Both the position numbers and the translations under genes were made by a program. Positions 10,477-21,903 of a stretch of 64,000 bases of DNA are shown here, piece by piece. How positions within the stretch are numbered: the first letter of the stretch is position 1; each line of letters starts with the position of its first letter. The DNA comes from Blastocladiella emersonii ATCC 22665 (taxonomy: Eukaryota; Blastocladiomycota; Blastocladiomycetes; Blastocladiales; Blastocladiaceae), in the NCBI GenBank assembly GCA_025594325.1, contig JANHCV010000003.1:558001-622000 (forward strand). Direction: 5' to 3'. The notes beneath the pieces were generated by a model. That model saw nothing but the letters and a program-made list of their open reading frames with translations. It ran no database searches and was not told the DNA's origin.

Positions 10477-12273
10477 ATGACGACCTGGGCGTCCATTGCT
10501 ACGCCGCCTGCTCCCGCGAGCACCGCCGAGCAGCCGCAGAGTAGCGTGTCCGTCTCGGAGCCCGCCGCCGCCGGCGCGATCCAGGCTGAGCCCGTTGCTG
10601 CCGCTGCCGCCCACACCCCGTCGCCCGCGCAGATCGCGGAGCCAATAGCTCCCCAGCCCGCCGCGCATGCTCCCGAGTCGTCCTCCGCACCCGCCACCCC
10701 CGCTATCGCCGCCGCCGCGCCGCTGCACTACGGCAACCGCACCATCTACCTGAGCGGTCTGACTGCCGACATCTCGCTGCCGCTGCTGCTCGACCACGTG
10801 CACTTTGGCCCGCTCGAGTCGGCGCGTGTGGTCCCCGAGAAGGGGTGCGGGTTCCTGACCTTCCTCGACCCGATCGAGGCCGCCGGCTTCTACGCCGCGC
10901 ACCAGCACTCGCGCCTGACCGTCGCCGGCACCGAGCTGGCCGTGCACTGGGGCCGGACGGGTGCCACGGGCGCGTCGCCGATCCCGCTCAACATCGCCGC
11001 CGCCGTCGCCGCGGGCGCCTCGCGCAACGTGTACGTCCCCGGCGTGCCCCTCGGCACCACCGAGGCCGAGCTGCGCGCTGATTTCGGCCCGTTCGGCGAG
11101 ATCGACTCGATCCGCATCGTGCGCCCGCGCGAGGGACACCAACTCGGCATCGCGTTCGTCCACTTCGCGCACATCGCCTCGGCCATGAAGTGCGTCGCGT
11201 TGATTGCCGCCAGCGGCCCCAAGTACGCTGGCCGCCGCCTCGCGTACGGCAAGGACCGGTGCGCGCCGTCCCCGCGCCAGCAGTACTGGTCGCAGCAGGG
11301 CGGCGGCGATGCTCAAGCTGCGCCTGCGGCGCCCGCGTGGGGCACGCCCTTCATCGACCCGACATTCGCGCACTCGGACAACCTCGCGCTGCTCCCGGCC
11401 GACGCGCACGAGCGGCTGAACCCGTTCGCGACGCGCACCGTGTACGTCGGCGGGCTGCCCGACGGCGCCATCGCCGAGGACCTGTGCAACGTGCTGCGCG
11501 CCGGCCTCATTGAGAAGGTGTCGGTGCTCCCGGGCAAGCACACGTGCGGGTTTGTGACGTTTGTCGACCCGCGCGCCGCCACGCTCGTCCTGCACCTCGC
11601 CGAGACCCACGGGATCGTCGTCCGCGGCCGCCGCGTCAAGTGCGGGCTCGGCAAACCCACGCCGCCGCTCGCGCCCAACGTCGCGCACGCCGTCGTCGCC
11701 GCTGGCGCTACCCGGTGCGTGTACATCGGCCCGCTCACCCAGCTGTTCGCCGAGGTCGCCGCCGCCGTGCCCGGTGCGACCGTCGCGCCGACCGAGACCG
11801 GAAGCGTCACCGTGACGACCGACACCCCGACAGCCGCGGCGGCGCTGCAGTCGGGCGTCGCGGCCGTGCTCCTCGCCGATTTCGCGCCGTACGGCGCCGT
11901 CGAGGTGATTCACGTCATGCCGCACAAGCAGTGCGCCTTCGTCAACTACGCCAACCTGCGCGGCGCGATCCGCGCCGTCGCCGAGGCGCCCGCGGTCCTC
12001 CACGCAAAGTACGGCTACGTCCGCATCGCGTACGGGCGCGACCGCGTCGCCGCGCCCATCCGGCTCCCGCGTGAGCCCGAGCTCCCGATCGGCGGGATGA
12101 TCCCGCGCCGGAACAACGGGTCGTTTGTGCCGACCATCGCGCCGGCGCAGGGGGCGGGGCTCCCGGCGAAGCCCGTGCATGTGGCGGCAGCGGCGGCGGT
12201 GAACGAGGTCAAGCAGGAGGCGGTGGTGGGTGAGGAGGGCGAGGTGGTTGCCGAGGTCGCGGCGATGCACTAG
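10477..12273 (+). CDS. NRD1: Four-RRM RNA-binding protein of the Nrd1/Mrn1 family
   Basis: An intron-free frame of 598 residues from the ATG at 10477, which sits in the good context ACCACCATG. Four RNA recognition motifs follow an Ala/Pro-rich N-terminus: about residues 85-155 (RTIYLSGL), 180-260 (RNVYVPGVP), 315-390 (RTVYVGGLPDG) and 410-530 (RCVYIGPL, the last one spread out). The phrases NVLRAGLIEKVSVLPGKH and AGATRCVYIGPL match fission yeast Nrd1 and budding yeast Mrn1. That family binds mRNAs and tunes differentiation or stress responses. An in-frame upstream ATG at 10255 would add 74 residues of low-complexity sequence. Confidence 0.85.
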   Translation: MTTWASIATPPAPASTAEQPQSSVSVSEPAAAGAIQAEPVAAAAAHTPSPAQIAEPIAPQPAAHAPESSSAPATPAIAAAAPLHYGNRTIYLSGLTADISLPLLLDHVHFGPLESARVVPEKGCGFLTFLDPIEAAGFYAAHQHSRLTVAGTELAVHWGRTGATGASPIPLNIAAAVAAGASRNVYVPGVPLGTTEAELRADFGPFGEIDSIRIVRPREGHQLGIAFVHFAHIASAMKCVALIAASGPKYAGRRLAYGKDRCAPSPRQQYWSQQGGGDAQAAPAAPAWGTPFIDPTFAHSDNLALLPADAHERLNPFATRTVYVGGLPDGAIAEDLCNVLRAGLIEKVSVLPGKHTCGFVTFVDPRAATLVLHLAETHGIVVRGRRVKCGLGKPTPPLAPNVAHAVVAAGATRCVYIGPLTQLFAEVAAAVPGATVAPTETGSVTVTTDTPTAAAALQSGVAAVLLADFAPYGAVEVIHVMPHKQCAFVNYANLRGAIRAVAEAPAVLHAKYGYVRIAYGRDRVAAPIRLPREPELPIGGMIPRRNNGSFVPTIAPAQGAGLPAKPVHVAAAAAVNEVKQEAVVGEEGEVVAEVAAMH

Positions 12274-12535
12274 GTCGAGGACAGTGGGTATCAATGGTGT
12301 GATTGATTGCATAGACGGATTATTCCCTTCACTCGGAACCGTTTTCTCGAGTGCGACGAGCGGACGTGGTCGGTCGGTGACGCGATGGTCAAGCCGGTGC
12401 GCGCACACGAGGTCGGCGCTAAGCCACCTTCGCTGCGCCACTCGTCCCGCCTCCTCGCCAGCTTGATAGTCGAGAGGCCGTGGCGCACCCGCGCTCTCCC
12501 ATTCCAAACGACCATCAAACGCGAATGAACCCACC

Positions 12536-13842
12536 ATGTTCGGCCTGACGCGCGTGTTCCCGGCGCTGCGGCGGCAAAAGCTCCTGCGGCGGTTCCTGTA
12601 CCTGCTGGTGCTCCTCGCAGCGTGGGTCGGCATCATCGTGCCAACGTACATGGTGTACCGGCACGAGATCACCGACAGCAACGTGCTGCCGTCGTCGGCG
12701 CTGCCCACGTTCCCGCACTACCTCAACGTGTCGGCGCGGCTCGCCAACATCGACCCGCTGCGCGGCACGTGCCGGCTCACGCTCGACCTGATGCCCGTGC
12801 TCGACGGGCCCGGCACCGTCACGCCCGAGACGGAGCTGTTCAGCCGTATCAACGGCGAGCGGCGGCTCAAGGTGCCCGTCACGCTGTTCCTCCAGGACGT
12901 GCGCAAGAGTTTTGCTGTTGATGACCGGCTTGGGTCGAGTACGTTCCTGGGGTACTTGCGAGGATGCGGAAGCTAACTTCGTGAGCACTCGTAGTCGACG
13001 TGACGCTCCCGTTCGAGGACGGCGACACGCGCGACTACCCGTTCGACCAGTACACGAGCATCGTCGACATCGTCGCGCAGGTCACGGTCAACGCGACGCG
13101 CGCGGTGCCGCTGCGGTTCACGCTCAACGGCGCGGTGCCCGGGTTCTCGCTCGAGAAGATCGGCGTCTTCGTCGACGAGGGCCAGGGGTTCGGCACCGTG
13201 CTGCTCAGCCTGACCATCGGCCGGTCCGGCACGACCAAGGGCTTCTCCATCTTCATCAACTTCCTCAACTGGTGCCTCGCCCTCATCATGGGGTACCTCG
13301 CGCTCCAGGTCGCGCGAAAGAAGCGGACCGTCGAGCCACCGCTGCTCGCGCCGCCGTGCGCGCTCCTGTTCGCGCTACCGTCGCTGGTACGTGGTCGCGG
13401 CTGTGGTGAGGTGCGAGGCGCGACGCTGACGAGAGGTTTGGCCGTGTAGCGCAACGTCCAGCCGGGCGTCCCGGGAATCGGCGTCACGGTCGACGTGCTC
13501 GCCTTCTTCTGGTACGCCCTTCTCGCTCCCCTGTCGCCGGCCGACAACTCACCTTACCCGCGTTGCAGGAACATGGCCATCGTCGCCATCTCGGCCATTG
13601 TCATCATCCTCTACTACATCCTGCGGTGGAGCAAGCCGAGCGCCGCGTCCTCTGATACCGCCACTGCGGCCGCCAAGTACCCCGAGCCGCACCGGTCGAG
13701 TGCGGGCAGCGGCAGCGGCGCTGCCGCCGGCGAGCTGCCCATGTATGCCAGCCCGGCGCCGGGCGACGCGTTCCCGATGAACTCGCTTGGTCACCGCCCA
13801 GAGCACGCCAGCGCGGTTGCAGGCGGCAAGGTGCAGTTTTGA
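12536..13842 (+). CDS. DUF4436-like multi-span membrane protein
   Basis: Four exons (12536-12938, 12995-13386, 13450-13511, 13569-13842) give 376 residues. One N-terminal membrane segment (about residues 19-43) is followed by an extracytoplasmic beta-rich domain with the motif DTRDYPFDQY, then three more membrane segments (about 222-246, 252-275 and 287-310) and a Ser/Ala-rich tail. The layout and the LPFEDGDTRDYPFDQY signature fit fungal DUF4436 proteins, whose function is not established. All three introns keep the frame and use GTACG donors. Confidence 0.75.
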
Positions 13843-13922
13843 TTGATACATTTCTCGATTCCACGACAGCAGCCGAGGAGGAGAGCAAAAAGAGCGACGC
13901 GGGTCGCGTTTCGAGTCACGCG

Positions 13923-13928
13923 ACGCGT
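13923..13928. promoter_or_regulatory. ACGCGT hexamer upstream of SYCP2-like gene
   Basis: An ACGCGT (MCB-type) hexamer lies 48 bp before the ATG at 13976. In fungi this hexamer can bind MBF-type cell-cycle factors. In DNA this GC-rich it is common by chance, so weight is low. Confidence 0.25.
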
Positions 13929-13975
13929 TCCGATCCGCGCAGCGACCGCGTTTTCACCGCTCGCTGGCTCCAAAG

Positions 13976-16900
13976 ATGAGTCTCAGCGAAATGACCGTCC
14001 GCCGACGGCTCTCGCTCCCCTTTCGCGCCCCCCTCTCGAGCACATGCACCGCCGCGGCGACGGCCATGAATCGTCGCAGTAACCCGGCGCAACCGCCGCC
14101 ACCACCGCCCGCCGCCATCATGACGCCCAAGCGCACGTCGGCGCACTCGACCGAGCACATCCTCCGCGACATCCTCGCCAACGTGTCGCGGTTCGGCGAC
14201 CGCTTGCCCGGCGCGTCGCCACGCAGCAAGCACCCTCGGACTTACGAGTGCGTGCTGCTCGAGGTGGCCATGGACGCGGACGCGACGCGCGTGATGCTGA
14301 CGGTGATCGCTTGGTAGCGCCGAGATGCTCCAGGCCGAGGCCACGGCGCTCGGGTCTAGGGTACGCTCCTGCTGCCCGCCTCTTTCTTTACAGAGGGCGG
14401 CGGTCGCTCATCCCGATTCGCGTATAGCTCGCCCAGGACGCGTCCGAGACGCGCGCGCGCGAGTTCCTCGACTTTGTGCGCGAGCTGCGGTCCCGCACCA
14501 AGGCGCGCGTGCAGGAGCTCACGTTGCAGGACGGCCGCGCGCACAAGCTCATCTTCGCGGTCCTCGGCATGCTGCGCATGGTCATCGAGGCGTGGGTCCA
14601 GGACTCGTCGCCGTTTGTCTTCTCGCGCCAGCAGTGGGAGGGGCCGTGGGGGATTGCGCTCGACGGCACCATCGAGCTGATTCACGTACGGCTCATCCTC
14701 TTCCCCGAGTGTACCGCGTATCTCCGCCAAGCTGACTCGACGCGGAACACGCGCGTGTAGGAGCTCGTCAACATGCCCGGCGTCGACGACTTTGCCGCGT
14801 ACCAGCTCATTGGCGAGCTGTGCGTGCAGGTCACGGTGCAGCACGACCTGCCGACGCCCGCAAAGTACCAGGCCGCCGAGACGCTCAACGGGCTCACGAC
14901 CACGTCGCGCGACCACGGCGGCAAGATCAAGCGCGCGCTGCGCCGCACCGCCCTCCACAGCATCGCCAAGGCCCTCGAGGGCGCCGCCGACAGCCAGCTC
15001 CAGATCGAGCTCATGGAGACCATCTACCGCGTCCTGCCCGCCCGCAACCGCGACTCGTACCTCGTGGGCCTGTTCCACGACCCCGCGTGGATCGATTTCT
15101 TTCGCGTCGTTGAGGGCGAGCAGTTTTCCGAGGTGCGTACTCTCGCCCGGCACTTTTCGATGGACGTTGCTGACCATGGCCGTGCGGCACCTTGTAGCTG
15201 AGCCGCCGCCAGTGCCTTGATATCAACGCCGCGCACACGGCCACGTCGCGCGACGTGTCCGACTACCCGATGACCCTGCTGCTCGCCGCCGCCGCCATGT
15301 TCGTCGGCCGCGACACAATCGCGCTCAAGACCAACGAGCCCATCTACTTTGACGCCGGCATCGACCGCGTCACTGTCGTCGGCACCCGCACCCCGTCGCG
15401 CCCGCGCGGCAGCCAGTCGGTCCCCGACGACATTGAGTTCTGCATCGATATCAGCTACTTTTCCATCACGGGGCTCGGCATGGACCGCGCGTCGCTGTGT
15501 ACGTGTTTCTCTCTCGCTGGTCGTGGTTGTCGTTGCGAAGGGGACTGACACCTCGCGCACCCGCGCGCGCAGCCGTCGAGATCAAGCAGATGTGGAGCCA
15601 GTCGCCGTTCGACGCGGGCACCCCGGGCCAGCGCCGCACCATGGTCAAGTTCCTCGACGAGCTTAGCATGAACAAGGCCATCGTCTCGCTGCGCACCCAC
15701 TGCCCGAGCCTCGGATGGGCCGCCAAGGACCTGTCGGCGCCCGACCGGCCCGTGTCCGTGGCCAACGGCGGCGGCGAGGGCGCCGTCGCCGACGGCATCA
15801 AGTTCTCCAACACGGCCGCCTCGCTCAAGCTCCACCCGACCGCCATGAGCCCGTCGACCTACCACGACCGCGCCTCCGAGTACATCCAGCCGTACACGGC
15901 AGACGCGGACGAGGTCGGGCCCAGCATCGTCAGCGCGCCCGCAGCCATGGGCAACGGGAACGGGCACGTGCACGCTTCGTCGGCCGCCGCTGCGACGTCG
16001 AGCCACGACGAGGGGTCCGATCTCGACCTCTCGCCGCACGACCTGTCGTCCGCGCCCGTCACGCCCGCGCTCGAACCTGTCGCTGGCCCGCACCCGCCGA
16101 GTCCCGGCGGCGCGTCGCGACCCGCGACGGCTCCTCGGCCCGCGCCCGCGATCCACGACGACAACGATGACGGGCGAGACTTCCACTACGCGGATCTCGC
16201 GGCGCCCGCGGCCGACCAGGACGTTGGCGACACGGCCGGCCGCATCACCGAGATCACGGGCGACGCGTCGCCCATCGTACATGCGCCGCGCGCAAAACGG
16301 CGTCGTCGTGGCAGCGGGTCTGACGTCGAGTCCGTGCCGCCGCCGAGCCCGCCTGCACCAACACGTACGCGGGCCGCGCGGGCTGCTGCTGCGGCCGCCT
16401 CCGCCGCCGCTGCATCGAAACCGACTCGCTCCTCGCCCGCAACTCCCGCCGTGGCTGCCGCGGCTTCGTCACCCGCGCAGCAGCAACAGCGGCGCAGCAC
16501 CAAACGCCGCGCGGCATCCCCGCCGCCGCCGCCTGCTGCGCCGCCGAAACGCGCTCGCGCGACCCACACCCCACCCGCCGCACCTCCTTCCCCGCGCGCG
16601 AGCAAGCCGACGAGCGCGCGGCCCGAGGTCGACAAGGCCGGGCTCATCGATTTCGCGTCGCTCGTCAAGCACCGCACCGCGTCGCGCCCAACGACTACGG
16701 GGTCGGTCCCGCGCCTGCACCCGCGCAGGTCGCCGTCGCCGCCGCCGGCGCGCGAGGACGACGCGTTCGAGATGGCGGACGCGGAGCCGATCCCGCAGCC
16801 GCGGCCACAGTCGCCGCGCGTCGTCGCGCACCACGAGCAGCAGCACCGAATCGGTGAGTTCACGTCGGCGGCGCCCGGTGTCACGACCGTCCCGCCCCCG

Positions 16901-17866
16901 CCGGCTGCACCTCCAGTTCCTGCGCCGCCGACCTCGACGGCCGACGAGCTCAAGCTGATCAAGGACCAGCTCAACCAGCTGTTCGGCATGATGCAGCAGC
17001 AGCAACAGCAGCAGGCGCCGCCTCGGTCGTCGTTCCTCGCCGCGCCGCCGCCCATCGCCGCTGCACCTGTCGCCGTCGGCGGCCCGCCCGCGTTCGCGAC
17101 CCCGTGGACCACGCGCAGCGAGCCCGAGACGCCGTTCCGCTTCCACCGCGGTCCCGCAGCGGCGGTGGGGGCCGGGCTCGGTACCGCGGCGCAGCTGCCG
17201 ACACCCGCGACGTCGTCCGTGTTCGGCGGTAGCGTCTCGGGCGCCGGCGAGAAGCGCGGGTGGTCGACTGCGTTCGGCGCTGCTGCGGCCAAGGAGCCCG
17301 CGACCGCTCCGCGACGTCCAGGCGGCATGTCGTTCCTCGCGACGCCCGCGCCGAGCCGCCGCGAGTCGCTCGCCGGTCCCGCGTCGGCTAGCCGCACCGC
17401 GGCGTGGACGACCCCGTCGCGGTTCGGCGCCGCCGCGGCGACGACGGCCTCGCGCTACCCGGCGACCACCCTGCTTCCCCACCGCCCGCTGCACGAGCTG
17501 TTCGCGTGGACCGCGCACCCGTCGCGGCCCGGGTCCGGCGGCGGGCTCGGCGGCTTCATCTCGGAGCACGATCGGCACGCGTACCCGCCGCTCCCTGTCG
17601 ACCCGATCGAGTCCGCGTTCGCGGCGGTCGCCGTCGACGCCGTGGACCGCGTGCACGACGAGTGCGAGGCGAACCGCGAGGAGTTCGCCGGGCTCACGGC
17701 GACCGTCGCCGAGTCGGTCCAGGAGTGGGCGGGCCGGTGGAGCACCGAGGTCGCGCAGGAGATTGCGGGGCACGTCCGCGAGGCGGGCGCCGCGGGTAAG
17801 GGCGGTGCCGCGGTGGGAGACGCGGTCGACAAGTTGCGCGAGGCGCTGCGCGCGAGCAAGCTTTGA
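13976..17866 (+). CDS. Large protein resembling meiotic axis protein SYCP2/Red1
   Basis: Six exons (13976-14247, 14318-14360, 14428-14685, 14761-15132, 15198-15498, 15573-17866) give up to 1179 residues; ATGs at 14066 and 14120 are alternative starts. Residues 50-350 are all-helical and armadillo-like. Residues 355-460 are a beta-rich PH-like segment (EPIYFDAGIDRVTVV, DDIEFCIDISYFSI). A long Pro/Ser/Ala-rich disordered region with basic patches (AKRRRRGS) and a poly-Gln run follows, and the last 85 residues are helical and coiled-coil-like. This order (ARM-like, PH-like, linker, C-terminal helix) and the run of similarity around LQIELMETIYRVLP to the PH-like domain fit SYCP2/Red1-type axis proteins. 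The assignment is inference from remembered family features; the coding model itself is well supported by frame-consistent introns. Confidence 0.7.
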
Positions 17867-18431
17867 TGGGTGATTGATGCATAGTTTTTCTGGGTTCCAC
17901 GCTGTGATCTGAGAGCGAGGGAGGCTGAGAGGACGTGATGGACGAGGTGCTGCGCCACCCGAGTGCAGTGACGGACCGCTGCCTCGACAAGCTCTGTTTC
18001 GGCAGTTGAAACCCACAACCGCCGCCCGCTGTTCGTAATCACTTCGCGCTGAGCCCCCGCCCTCCCTCTTTCCTGCTCAATGCGTAAAGTGCGGCGACAC
18101 GGTTCACTGTTTCCCAGAGTCTGGAGGTTCCGCCTGGCTATGCCGCTCCTCTGTCGCCCGTGTCACAGATCCACTCTTCCGACTTCGTGCCGTATACTCG
18201 AGTCCGGCGCCCTGTCCGGCCCGAGGGGAACGCGAGTTGGACATACTCTCCTTCGGAAGGAACTCTGTTTCCGCGATGGATGTGTTGCTACTTTCTGTGC
18301 GTCGAGCTTACTTTCGTCATCCTCAACTGTTTCCTCGCTCCGGCCGCCTTGCGGCGTCGCCTTACGGCGCCACACGTGCCGTGCAATTCGTTTTCCGCGT
18401 TGACGACGAACCGACAATGGCAACCGCACCG
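17867..18431. other. Gene-poor stretch after SYCP2-like gene
   Basis: These 565 bp have lower GC than the surrounding genes. The open frames present lack convincing protein character. I see no gene, RNA or mobile element. Confidence 0.35.
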
Positions 18432-19000
18432 TTACCGTCCTGTCAACGAACCATTACGGTCCTCGGCTTGCCCGCGCTCGCCACGGTTGTGGCCGACGAT
18501 CAGCTCTTCGATCAACCCCCGCGTGAACTTTCGACGAATTATGCGTCGTGCTTGTGGAAGCCTCGTCGACGAACTTGATCGGCTCTCTGCCAGGGTCGCC
18601 GTGAGATCCATGGGAGAGCTGGGGCTGTCGAGTGACCTTAACTCAGCATAATCTCGGATCTCACCCGAGCGCATGAGCGCGGCGAGCGCTCTGCGATCCT
18701 TGGTCCTGCCGTAACGTCATCCTCGCCCTTGCTCACGCGTGCCGGGTTTTGGCAACGAAACGGCACGCCTTCTTGAGCGTCAAACACGTTAGTCGGGCCT
18801 GCGGCTGGCACTTGCAAGGCCCTCGTTGACTTCTGCACGACAAGCGTGGTATAAAGGCTCCCGTGCACGCTTTTCACCAGGCGGGTGGTCTCCCGGCACA
18901 GCTCACATCTCGACAGGCCAAGGAGTAGTCGTGGCTGCGCCACTCGCGTGATGTGGCGCGTCGCGTCGTTTTGACCACTCTCCCCCAGCGGTTTACGCAC
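18432..19000 (-). other. Fragmentary coding signal, possible gene remnant
   Basis: Two overlapping minus-strand frames read like protein rather than shadow: one includes QVPAAGPTNVFDAQEGVPFR (about 18820-18720), the other RRALAALMRSGEIRDYAEL and GLIEELIVGHNRGE down to a stop at 18432. They are in different frames and only a very short intron could join them. This could be a lineage-specific gene with an intron I cannot place, or a decayed one. No family is recognised. Confidence 0.3.
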
Positions 19001-19491
19001 CGCTGCGGTCCTACGTCAGAAAACTCTTCAAACGGAGGTGAATCCCGTGAACGGAGGCAAAACTCGAAACAGAGGATGATGAGGTTGAAGCCAAGCGCGG
19101 GAGTGGATCCCGTGGCCGCAGACTCACCCGGCCCTGTTGAGAGTTTGGACCGACCAGCCAAGGCCAATCCATACGACGTTGGGCGTCAAAAGCTGAATCG
19201 TCATTGCTGCGCTCATCACGACGCGGGCTTGCTGAGGTCCCGCGTCTCTCGCAACGTCCCAACCTAGCCGTTAGGTTCAAGGCAGAGATACGCGACCAGG
19301 AGGCTTGTCTTACAAGAGATGTCACTAGATTCATTCGACAGTAGTACGTAGTCAAAACCGACGAGGCGCGCCGCCACCCGCGTGTTCTTGCGCAACCGCA
19401 ACGCGTTCATGGCGTGAGCTTGAAGTGACGTTGAAGCTTGGAGACTTACTAGATTGGAAACAAGCAAAAGGTGACGATTCAAGTAATGATA
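19001..19491. other. Gene-poor stretch, nothing recognised
   Basis: About 490 bp of non-coding-looking sequence between the coding fragments and the orphan gene at 19492. No gene, RNA or repeat is seen. Confidence 0.35.
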
Positions 19492-20429
19492 TTACATGGT
19501 GTTTTTCTCGGGGTTCACGCGGTCCAACTCGTCTTGCGTCCATAAACTGATGGTCCACAGCGACTCGATCACGCCAAGCTCTGCACCACGGTCCGCGCCT
19601 CGCTGCACGACAAACTCGTACTTAAGGCCATAGCGGGAGAAGTAATAGAGATAGGAATTGCGCGTTTGAGGGATGCGCTCCATTTGGGCGGTGATCCGAG
19701 GACTGATGGGCGTTAAATCCCGTCGAGACTTGACAAAACACTTGAAGTTAGCGACGAGCATACCGTGTTGGGTGAAATCGACACTTCTAACAAGTCTTTA
19801 CTCACTGCCATCAAGAGGACAGATCATACGAGTCCTTGGCCATGGACATACCAGTAACAGCCGTGCGAGCCTGCTGATCCCGCTGAGGTAATCCCAAAAG
19901 CAAGATCCTCGCGGTAACAGTACGATCGTTTTTTCTTGCTGGCCACGGAAACATCATCAAATTGAGCGCCGGACTCGGCGGTGATGGACTGCCCTCCAAG
20001 CGCATGGGCACTTGGCTGCCTCTGGGGCGGTCCAAGTACTTGGTTTCTTCTGTTTAGGCTCCACCTGAGTCTCGAGCGGCTGGATAAAGAACGACTTGTA
20101 CTCCTCAAGGTTGGCGTCCAACCGAGCCGCCCGTTCGGCATCCGACAAGTTGGACTCGCGCGAGAATCGGGAGCAGCCTTCGCGAGCGGATCGCATGGCT
20201 AAACAGTGCAACTTTTGGGTGTGATCCGGCCCGGTGGTGAGAGATCACACCTCATCCTTTCGTTGCGCGACAGCTCACGTCCGCTGAGACGGACGGCATT
20301 CGAAGCTTGAACAGACAGCGTCAAGTCTAGAGCACGCAGGATTCTCAACATCAAAGCGACCAGTTCGCGGACCGAGCACGCAACGAATGTATCTATCAGT
20401 TCCTCGTCGAATGGAGCGAAGACGCTCAC
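19492..20429 (-). CDS. Possible four-exon orphan gene
   Basis: A frame-consistent model exists with exons 20429-20279, 20198-20040, 19993-19852 and 19783-19492, giving 247 residues from MSVFAPFDEELIDTF to VNPEKNTM. Phrases such as SNLSDAERAARLDANLEEY, YCYREDLAFGITSAGSAGSH and LYYFSRYGLKYEFVVQRGAD look like real protein. Codon use is less GC-biased than in neighbouring genes, which fits a lineage-specific or young gene, or a decaying one. Introns 2 (46 nt) and 3 (acceptor AGAAG) are weak. I recognise no family. Confidence 0.4.
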
Positions 20430-20443
20430 ACGCGCGCCACTCG

Positions 20444-21903
20444 CTACTGCGGGCTCGCCCGGCGCCGAATCGACGCCTTGAGCCGCACATTCATGAGGTA
20501 CGCGACCGCGTTCGCGAGGCCGGAGCAGCTCGCGGCGATCACAAAGCAGAAGCAGGTGACGGGCTCAAGCGCGCCAACCGCGTGGAACACGACGACGAGG
20601 AACGACGCGACGGCGAGCGGCGTGTTGACGAGCGCCGTGGTCCAGCTGAGGTTGTGGAGACACTGCGTGGCGACGAGGGCGCGGCGCACCGAGGGTCCCC
20701 GGTCGACTGCAACAGCGGTGCGCCACGTGGCGACCACGGTCCCGCTCGAGGACGTCGCGGCCTTGGTGGTGGGAGGTCGCGTCTCGCCGCTGCCGGCGTG
20801 CACGAGCTCGGGCGAGCTCCACCCGCGGAACCAGGGCGGCATGCCGTTGGCCGCGGGGATGTCGAGAGACGACGGCGAGCTGCTCGAGATGGCCGAGGAG
20901 ACGACCTCGAGCGTGCGCTGCCGCGCGATCCCGGTCTTGTCGCCACTGCCGCTGCGGGTGTTGCTGCCGATGAGCTTGCCCTCGCTGCCGCCGGCGCCGG
21001 CCACTGTCGCGCTGCTGGTGACGGACGCGGCGGGCGGCTCGGGGAGCTTGCTCGAGCTCATGAGGCACTCGCGGATCTCGCGGGTCGAGGCCGAGATCTT
21101 GCTCGCCATGGCGCGGTTGCACATGGAGGTGAGGACGGCGTTGGCGGACGCGACGGACCAGACGAGGACCGAGGCAACGATCCCGGCGGGCGAGTGGATG
21201 TTGCTCATTGACCTGTTCGAGTCCTCGCGAAAGTCAGTGTGTGGTCGCTTGCGGCAGCGAATGAAGCAGTACCAGAAGCCAGTCGGTCCGAGGCCGCCAG
21301 CGACGTGAAGCAGGAGCCCGATGGCCGTGCCGAGGCAGAAACATACGAGGTTGAGAACGAGGTCCCACGAGCCGAGATTGATGCGAGTCTTTCGGCACAC
21401 GCGGAGAAAGGTCGCGAGCGAGAGCGCGGCGCGGAGAAGCTGGCTATACCTATGTCGCATCAGGTCAGCGCACGAGTACGATTTCCGAAATCTTGCAGGT
21501 GGAGAATGATGTACCCGAAGCAGATCCACGACGCGAGCTCGAGAATCGTGCCGATGTCGCGCTGCGGAAACTCGTTGGACACGAGGAGCACAAGGTGGTC
21601 GGCGGCGGACGCGCAGCACCAGGCCACGTCGGCGAGCGCGGCAGAAAGGGTCATGCGGTCGGAGAGACTGCGGGACGGCCGGCTAGGATGTCGAGCGGCT
21701 TTGATCCCGAGCCATGTAGGAGTTGGGACGCGGTACGAGACAAGGTCGAAGATAACCGCGACCGACCCGAAAAACGAGAGGCCGAGGCCCGCCAGCGCGA
21801 TCGAGTGGACGGCGAAGAAGAGCGACGGTCGACCGAGGTCCGCGGGAGCACCGGGCTCGATGCGGTCGGCGGCCACGAGCCAGGGATGTTTGCAGGTGTC
21901 CAT
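20444..21903 (-). CDS. Seven-transmembrane receptor-like protein
   Basis: Two exons (21903-21515, 21449-20444) give 464 residues. Seven hydrophobic segments can be counted, the first at about residue 28 (SLFFAVHSIALAGLGLSFFG) and the last near residue 440. Segments 5 and 6 are separated by a long Ser/Thr-rich loop of about 180 residues, as in several fungal nutrient- or cAMP-receptor-like GPCRs. The phrases LNLVCFCLGTAIGLLLHV and GPTGFWYCFI fit that class loosely. The donor GTACAT at 21514 with acceptor CATAG keeps the frame. Ligand and pathway cannot be read from sequence. Confidence 0.65.

Noticed and set aside
10381-12708. 775-residue minus-strand frame opposite NRD1
   Set aside because: Antisense shadow; four RRMs are readable on the plus strand.
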